DNA of 64,000 nucleotides from positions 1,302,001 to 1,366,000 of the forward strand of contig JAAVVA010000001.1 of NCBI GenBank assembly GCA_018449715.1. The letters are read 5' to 3'. A program made the translations under genes and the position numbers. This stretch comes from Acidobacteriaceae bacterium dw_441. GTDB lineage: Bacteria; Acidobacteriota; Terriglobia; Terriglobales; Acidobacteriaceae. Below are positions 60,721 to 64,000 of the stretch, in pieces. Position 1 is the stretch's first letter. Every line of letters begins with the position of its first letter. The notes under the pieces were generated by a model that saw nothing but the letters and a program-made list of their open reading frames with translations, did not search any database and was not told where the DNA came from.

Positions 60721-61719
60721 TTAGGTGGCCAGTGCAACAGGCTTGAGAAGCTGAGGATTGGAGAAGACCTCCAGTGGTGTCCTGAAGGCTAGCACGGCGC
60801 GTGGCCGGTTGTTAAGAAGTTGTTCCACTCGATGCACTTCGTCCTGGGAGATTGCAGTGAAGTCCGTGGACTTCGGGAAGTATTCGCGGACAAGGCCATT
60901 GGTGTGTTCGTTGAGTCCACGTTCCCACGCGTGATAGGGCTTGGCGAAGAACGTATCTGCATCCAGCGCCGCACCGAAGATCTTGTGCCGTGCGAACTCA
61001 GCTCCGTTGTCCATGGTCAGCGTAAGAACCTTGTCGATGTCTTTGGAGAGACGTGCTTCGATGACATTTGCCACAACATCGGATTTTGATTCAGCAACGA
61101 GAGCGAGACGAACGAACTTCGATCCGCGTTCCACCATGCTGACCAGCGCCCCTTTGCGCTGGCTGCCGACGATGGTATCCAGCTCCCAGTCGCCAACACG
61201 TGACTTTTCTTCCACGATGGATGGCCGCTGACCGATGTCCACGCGCCCGGCAACTGGCGCTTTTCTGCGTGTGAAGTCGAACCGTGAGCCGAAGCGGCGA
61301 TAGCGGCGACCGCCACGACGAAGCTGTCGGTAGAGATGGCCACCATCGATCTTATTGCGCCAGACGTGCCAGTAGATGCGCTCATAACTGACAGACGCCA
61401 GCTCTGTCTGTCGATGTTTGAGCCAGCCGCCGATCTGCTCCGGACTCCAGCCCAGGTGCAGCTTCTCTTCCACGAAGGCGATCATCGCAGGCGTCAGCTT
61501 TGAAGGACGCCGTTTGCGATCTCGCTGACGCTTCTCCGCGCAGGCCTGCGCCTGGTGGTAGTAATACTTGCCGTCCACCTTGTTTCGTCGCCGCTCCCGC
61601 CCGACGGTAGAACGGTGAACCTTCAGGTCACGAGCGATCTCCGCGTCCGAGATGCCCCGTTTCGTGAGGACTTGAATTTGTATCCGGTCATCGAGACCCA
61701 GGTGTCGGTATGCCGCCAA
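60721..61719 (-). CDS. IS30-family transposase
   Basis: 332 aa from a TTG at 61719. An N-terminal helix-turn-helix (HLGLDDRIQIQVLTKRG, IARDLKVHRSTVGRE) is followed by the DDE core: Asp in VGDWELDTI, Asp in LTMDNGAEF and Glu in RGLNEHTNGLVREYFPK, then FRTPLEVF. All catalytic residues are present. The Shine-Dalgarno (GGAGG, six bases before the TTG) lies inside the 3' arm of a perfect 40-bp palindrome, which should hold transposase translation low. The stop codon region doubles as the left inverted repeat. Confidence 0.95.
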   Translation of the reverse strand: MAAYRHLGLDDRIQIQVLTKRGISDAEIARDLKVHRSTVGRERRRNKVDGKYYYHQAQACAEKRQRDRKRRPSKLTPAMIAFVEEKLHLGWSPEQIGGWLKHRQTELASVSYERIYWHVWRNKIDGGHLYRQLRRGGRRYRRFGSRFDFTRRKAPVAGRVDIGQRPSIVEEKSRVGDWELDTIVGSQRKGALVSMVERGSKFVRLALVAESKSDVVANVIEARLSKDIDKVLTLTMDNGAEFARHKIFGAALDADTFFAKPYHAWERGLNEHTNGLVREYFPKSTDFTAISQDEVHRVEQLLNNRPRAVLAFRTPLEVFSNPQLLKPVALAT

Positions 61720-61758
61720 AATGCACCTCCAGTGGCTTAAGCCACTGGAGGTGCATTT
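61719..61758. repeat. Perfect 40-bp palindrome covering the transposase ribosome-binding site
   Basis: Arms of 20 bp meet at CTTAAG with no spacer and no mismatch. On the minus strand the 3' arm contains GGAGG and ends at the first base of the TTG start, so the mRNA hairpin would mask translation initiation. This is inside the IS element, between the transposase gene and the right inverted repeat. Confidence 0.9.
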
Positions 61759-61889
61759 ACCCCAATTCCTTGTGCTTTTTACGACCTTGTTGCACTATGA
61801 ACTTGAAGAGGCGTGAGAAATACCCTGCACAGTTCCTACACAGCCAATTTTGCGCGTATTAGTCACTTTGGAATCAATAGTTTATGAAA

Positions 61890-62705
61890 TGTTTTTCACC
61901 CCTGCAGAATGCAACGGGGAGATTCTCACGTGCTCTGATTCGGACATCCTCTCAAAGCTCAGCGGTGTGGACGTTGTAATCCCCAAGATGCAGCGCATCA
62001 GTTCGCGGGAGATGGAAGCCGGCGAGTTCCCCTTAATTCAGCAATGGGGAGCGGGCCTGGAAGATATTGATCTTGAGTCTGCTCGGCGGAAAGGAATTTA
62101 TGTCTCCAACGTGCCTGCGACGGGGGCAACGCTGAATCCGTAGCAGAGCACGTGATGCTGCTGATCCTTGCCCTGTTGCGGGACTTGCCGAAAGCACAGT
62201 CGAACGTGCGCTCAGGCGTATTGGGAGCGCCGTTGGGAAAGGATGCTCGCAGGCCGCACCGTCTGCCTGTATGGTCTGGGAGCCATCGCGTTGCCTCTTG
62301 CCAAACGCCTGCCGAGCTTCAGCGTCAGGCTGATCGGAATTTCACGCGGTCCGAGAGCGCTGAAGATTGCAGGCTTTGGTCTCACGCGCTGCTTCTCACT
62401 TGAGGAACGGGACGAGGCATTCGCTACGACAGATATTCTGGTTCTGTGTATGCGATATACGGAGAGCGAGGGATGGTTGGTGCGCGTGAATTCGCAAAAC
62501 TCCCGCGTGGCGCATATGTCGTCAATGTTGCGCGGGGAGGCATCATCGATGGTGAGGCGCTCTACTCTCAACCCTCCAGCGGGCATCTTGCATGTGCAGG
62601 TTTGGACGTATTTGGCAAGAACCCGTTCCCACAAACGATCCAATACTTACGCTGCCGAACGTCATCTCGACGCCACACATTGGAGGTGTTACCGAAGCCT
62701 CATTC
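61890..62705 (+). pseudogene. D-2-hydroxyacid dehydrogenase remnant with multiple frameshifts
   Basis: Conserved blocks occur in order but in different frames: GVDVVIPKMQRI, LIQQWGAGLEDIDLE and SNVPATG in one; AESVAEHVMLLILALLRDL in the next (shift near 62125); the NAD-binding MLAGRTVCLYGLGAIALPLA in another (shift near 62240); GAREFAKLPRGAYVVNVARGG and AGLDVFGKNPF after a shift near 62465; and LTLPNVISTPHIGGVTEASF after a shift near 62640. At least four indels, so it is dead. Its missing N-terminus matches the fragment at 59141-59221, implying that the gene was split by about 2.7 kb of inserted DNA. Confidence 0.8.
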
Positions 62706-62965
62706 GTAATGATGACATGCATATTCTCAAGAACCTGATCTGGATCGTCGCGCTGCAGTTTCGTGAGATAGACGAGGTTGGTGATCGATTCGAGAGGGTT
62801 GTTTACCTCATGCATGATGACGCTCGCGAAGCGGCTGGCTACGGCAAAGCCTTCACTTCGCTCCAAAGCTTGTTCGGCTCGTTCAAGGCGCTTCTGAAGC
62901 GCTTCCTGACCTGGGCTGTCCACTGGCGTCTCTCCGGATCTGAGTAGCCCGGTTCGTCGGGGCAT
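62700..62965 (-). pseudogene. Truncated histidine kinase (HisKA fragment)
   Basis: From the ATG at 62965 it encodes a coiled-coil-like segment (ALQKRLERAEQALERSEG) and a phospho-acceptor helix with MHEVNNPLESITNLVYLTKL. Similarity stops at about residue 88, where the sequence runs into the antisense end of the dehydrogenase pseudogene; no ATPase domain follows. The junction at about 62700-62706 is a recombination point. Confidence 0.7.
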
Positions 62966-63064
62966 CGCGTCGTTCTGTTATCCGGTCAGATAGCAAAATG
63001 GGACGTTTTAGTTGGTTCGAGGGATTGTGATGACTCTTATAAGGTCCACGCGAACAAATGTCGC

Positions 63065-63877
63065 TCATTTTGAGCAATTTCGACGCGGAAGAGCCAGAAG
63101 CTCTTTGACCAGCGCTGACAGCCGTTGCAGGTCCTCCAGTGCCTGTCGCCCTACTGCTTTTGCTTCCTCGCCGTTCTGTCCCTCCGCAGCTAAATAGAAG
63201 ACGTTGGTGAGGCTTTGCAGGGGATTATTGATCTTATGGGCCAACTCATTCGCCATGCTTGCGGCGGCTTCAGCATTGGTCTTGACCAGCAGGAGCTCTT
63301 GCTGGTGACGCTGCCTTATCCCCATTGATGCGAAATCGGCAAGGACCTCCATCAGGCGGCAGTCTTCGAGATCGAAGGCTTCTGTCCGGCCATGGGCCAT
63401 GATGAAGATGGTTCCACGAGCCTCCTCCGCCTGCCATGGGAGCAGAATGCCATCCGTCACAAGGGGCGCTTCGATGCCCATCAGGTCAAAGAAACGCTGC
63501 CCTACACGAAACATCTGAGGCCTTCCGCGCTCCAGGCACACGCCACAGGCGCTCGGATATCGCGGAAGAACGGCATTCAGAAACCCTGAATACTGACCAG
63601 CGGTCGCCACCCAATGATAGAAATCTCTATCCGTGCCGTTTTCTTTTTCGAGGCTGATCCCGGCGCTGTCGGCACTGCACAGTTGAACTGCTACGTCCAC
63701 GAGTTCTTGCAGGATGGTCTCAGGGCGGTCTACGAATGCCCGTGCAATGCGCTGCATCCCCTCAAACAGGGCGGTAGAATTTCGTTTGTGTGTCGTTCGA
63801 GCGGCGAAGCTCGCGTCGTTGCGGATATCGATTACTTCGAGTCCGGTCTCCGCCGCCAGTGAAATAACTTCATTCAT
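63065..63877 (-). CDS. GAF-HisKA protein lacking an ATPase domain
   Basis: 270 aa from the ATG at 63877; the frame stays open to the window edge (further start codons possible), so a longer product cannot be excluded. Residues about 35-190 form a GAF domain (ISLEKENGTDRDFYHWVATAG, FDLMGIEAPLVTDGILLPW, RGTIFIMAHGRTEAF). A HisKA-like helix pair follows with His in ANELAHKINNPLQSLTNVFYL. The protein ends about 45 residues later, at ALVKELLALPRR, with no HATPase domain. It could be a truncated kinase, or a phosphotransfer/dimerisation partner. 63004-63064 upstream of the neighbouring kinase fragment shows no gene. Confidence 0.7.
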   Translation of the reverse strand: MNEVISLAAETGLEVIDIRNDASFAARTTHKRNSTALFEGMQRIARAFVDRPETILQELVDVAVQLCSADSAGISLEKENGTDRDFYHWVATAGQYSGFLNAVLPRYPSACGVCLERGRPQMFRVGQRFFDLMGIEAPLVTDGILLPWQAEEARGTIFIMAHGRTEAFDLEDCRLMEVLADFASMGIRQRHQQELLLVKTNAEAAASMANELAHKINNPLQSLTNVFYLAAEGQNGEEAKAVGRQALEDLQRLSALVKELLALPRRNCSK

Positions 63878-64000
63878 GAATGATTGATTCCTATATGGCC
63901 CTGGAATATCCATCGCGGAGAGCTTACGGGCATCCGGAACGAGATGATGATCCCAAATCACCAATAGGGATTCGGGATTGTTTGCGCGGAGCAGGAGATT

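Larger units (their letters stand above)
60716..61811 (-). mobile_element. IS30-family insertion sequence
   Basis: About 1.1 kb, the usual IS30 size. The ends carry inverted repeats sharing the core AGTGCAACA: left at 60731-60739 (inside the transposase 3' end, as is normal for IS30) and right as TGTTGCACT at 61788-61796, each with about 15 further, partly matching bases outward. Exact boundaries and the 2-3 bp target duplication could not be fixed. The transposase is intact, so the copy may be active. Confidence 0.82.

Noticed and set aside
58308-64000. Repeat of the tRNA-Ser 3' end as an attachment site
   Set aside because: No second copy of the last 20 bp of the tRNA was seen by eye in the remaining window, so no att site is annotated.

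Overview
The window looks like a chromosomal segment of an Acidobacteriota bacterium, most likely family Acidobacteriaceae (Terriglobus/Granulicella/Edaphobacter type). The clues are large Oar-like TonB-dependent receptors with an N-terminal carboxypeptidase-regulatory domain, a choice-of-anchor D lipoprotein, PadR-controlled ABC operons, and high-GC core genes (dnaE, accA, pyrF, thiD). This placement is inferred from gene content only.

Layout. 1-4858 (minus) is a signalling operon: a PDZ-containing membrane histidine kinase, an NtrC-type sigma54 activator and a PAS-GGDEF protein cut by the window edge. The genes overlap by 8 bp at both junctions, and a near-consensus -24/-12 promoter lies just upstream. 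5117-24063 is mostly housekeeping: two alpha/beta hydrolases, an M20 peptidase, dnaE, a DUF885 protein, an outer-membrane protein, accA, a degenerate CPBP protein, a zinc ribbon, an amidinotransferase-fold enzyme, pyrF, an RlpA-like protein, thiD, thiS and a glycosyltransferase. 24124-30762 is a TetR-controlled RND efflux system (adaptor-pump-outer membrane factor). 30942-34778 is a repeat-rich lipoprotein. 34803-38111 is a PadR/ABC transporter operon, followed by a truncated acetyltransferase.

38860-53983 is the most interesting region. Two paralogous membrane-spanning regulators (winged-helix-like N-terminus, one TM helix, shared extracytoplasmic domain) each neighbour an Oar-like TonB receptor. 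Between and after them lie a GH92 alpha-mannosidase, a PLC-like phosphodiesterase and a histidine acid phosphatase/phytase. Together they suggest a scavenging locus for mannose- and phosphate-containing polymers, possibly fungal mannan, GPI or inositol phosphates. 54119-58175 holds an NAD(P)-binding protein and two tandem secreted proteins with carboxypeptidase-regulatory-like folds.

58220-64000 begins with tRNA-Ser(GGA) and then becomes a decayed island. It contains a frameshifted DNA methylase, a thioesterase tail, a D-2-hydroxyacid dehydrogenase split in two and frameshifted at least four times, an intact IS30-family element, a truncated histidine kinase, and a GAF-HisKA protein with no ATPase domain. 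One secreted-protein gene in it appears intact.
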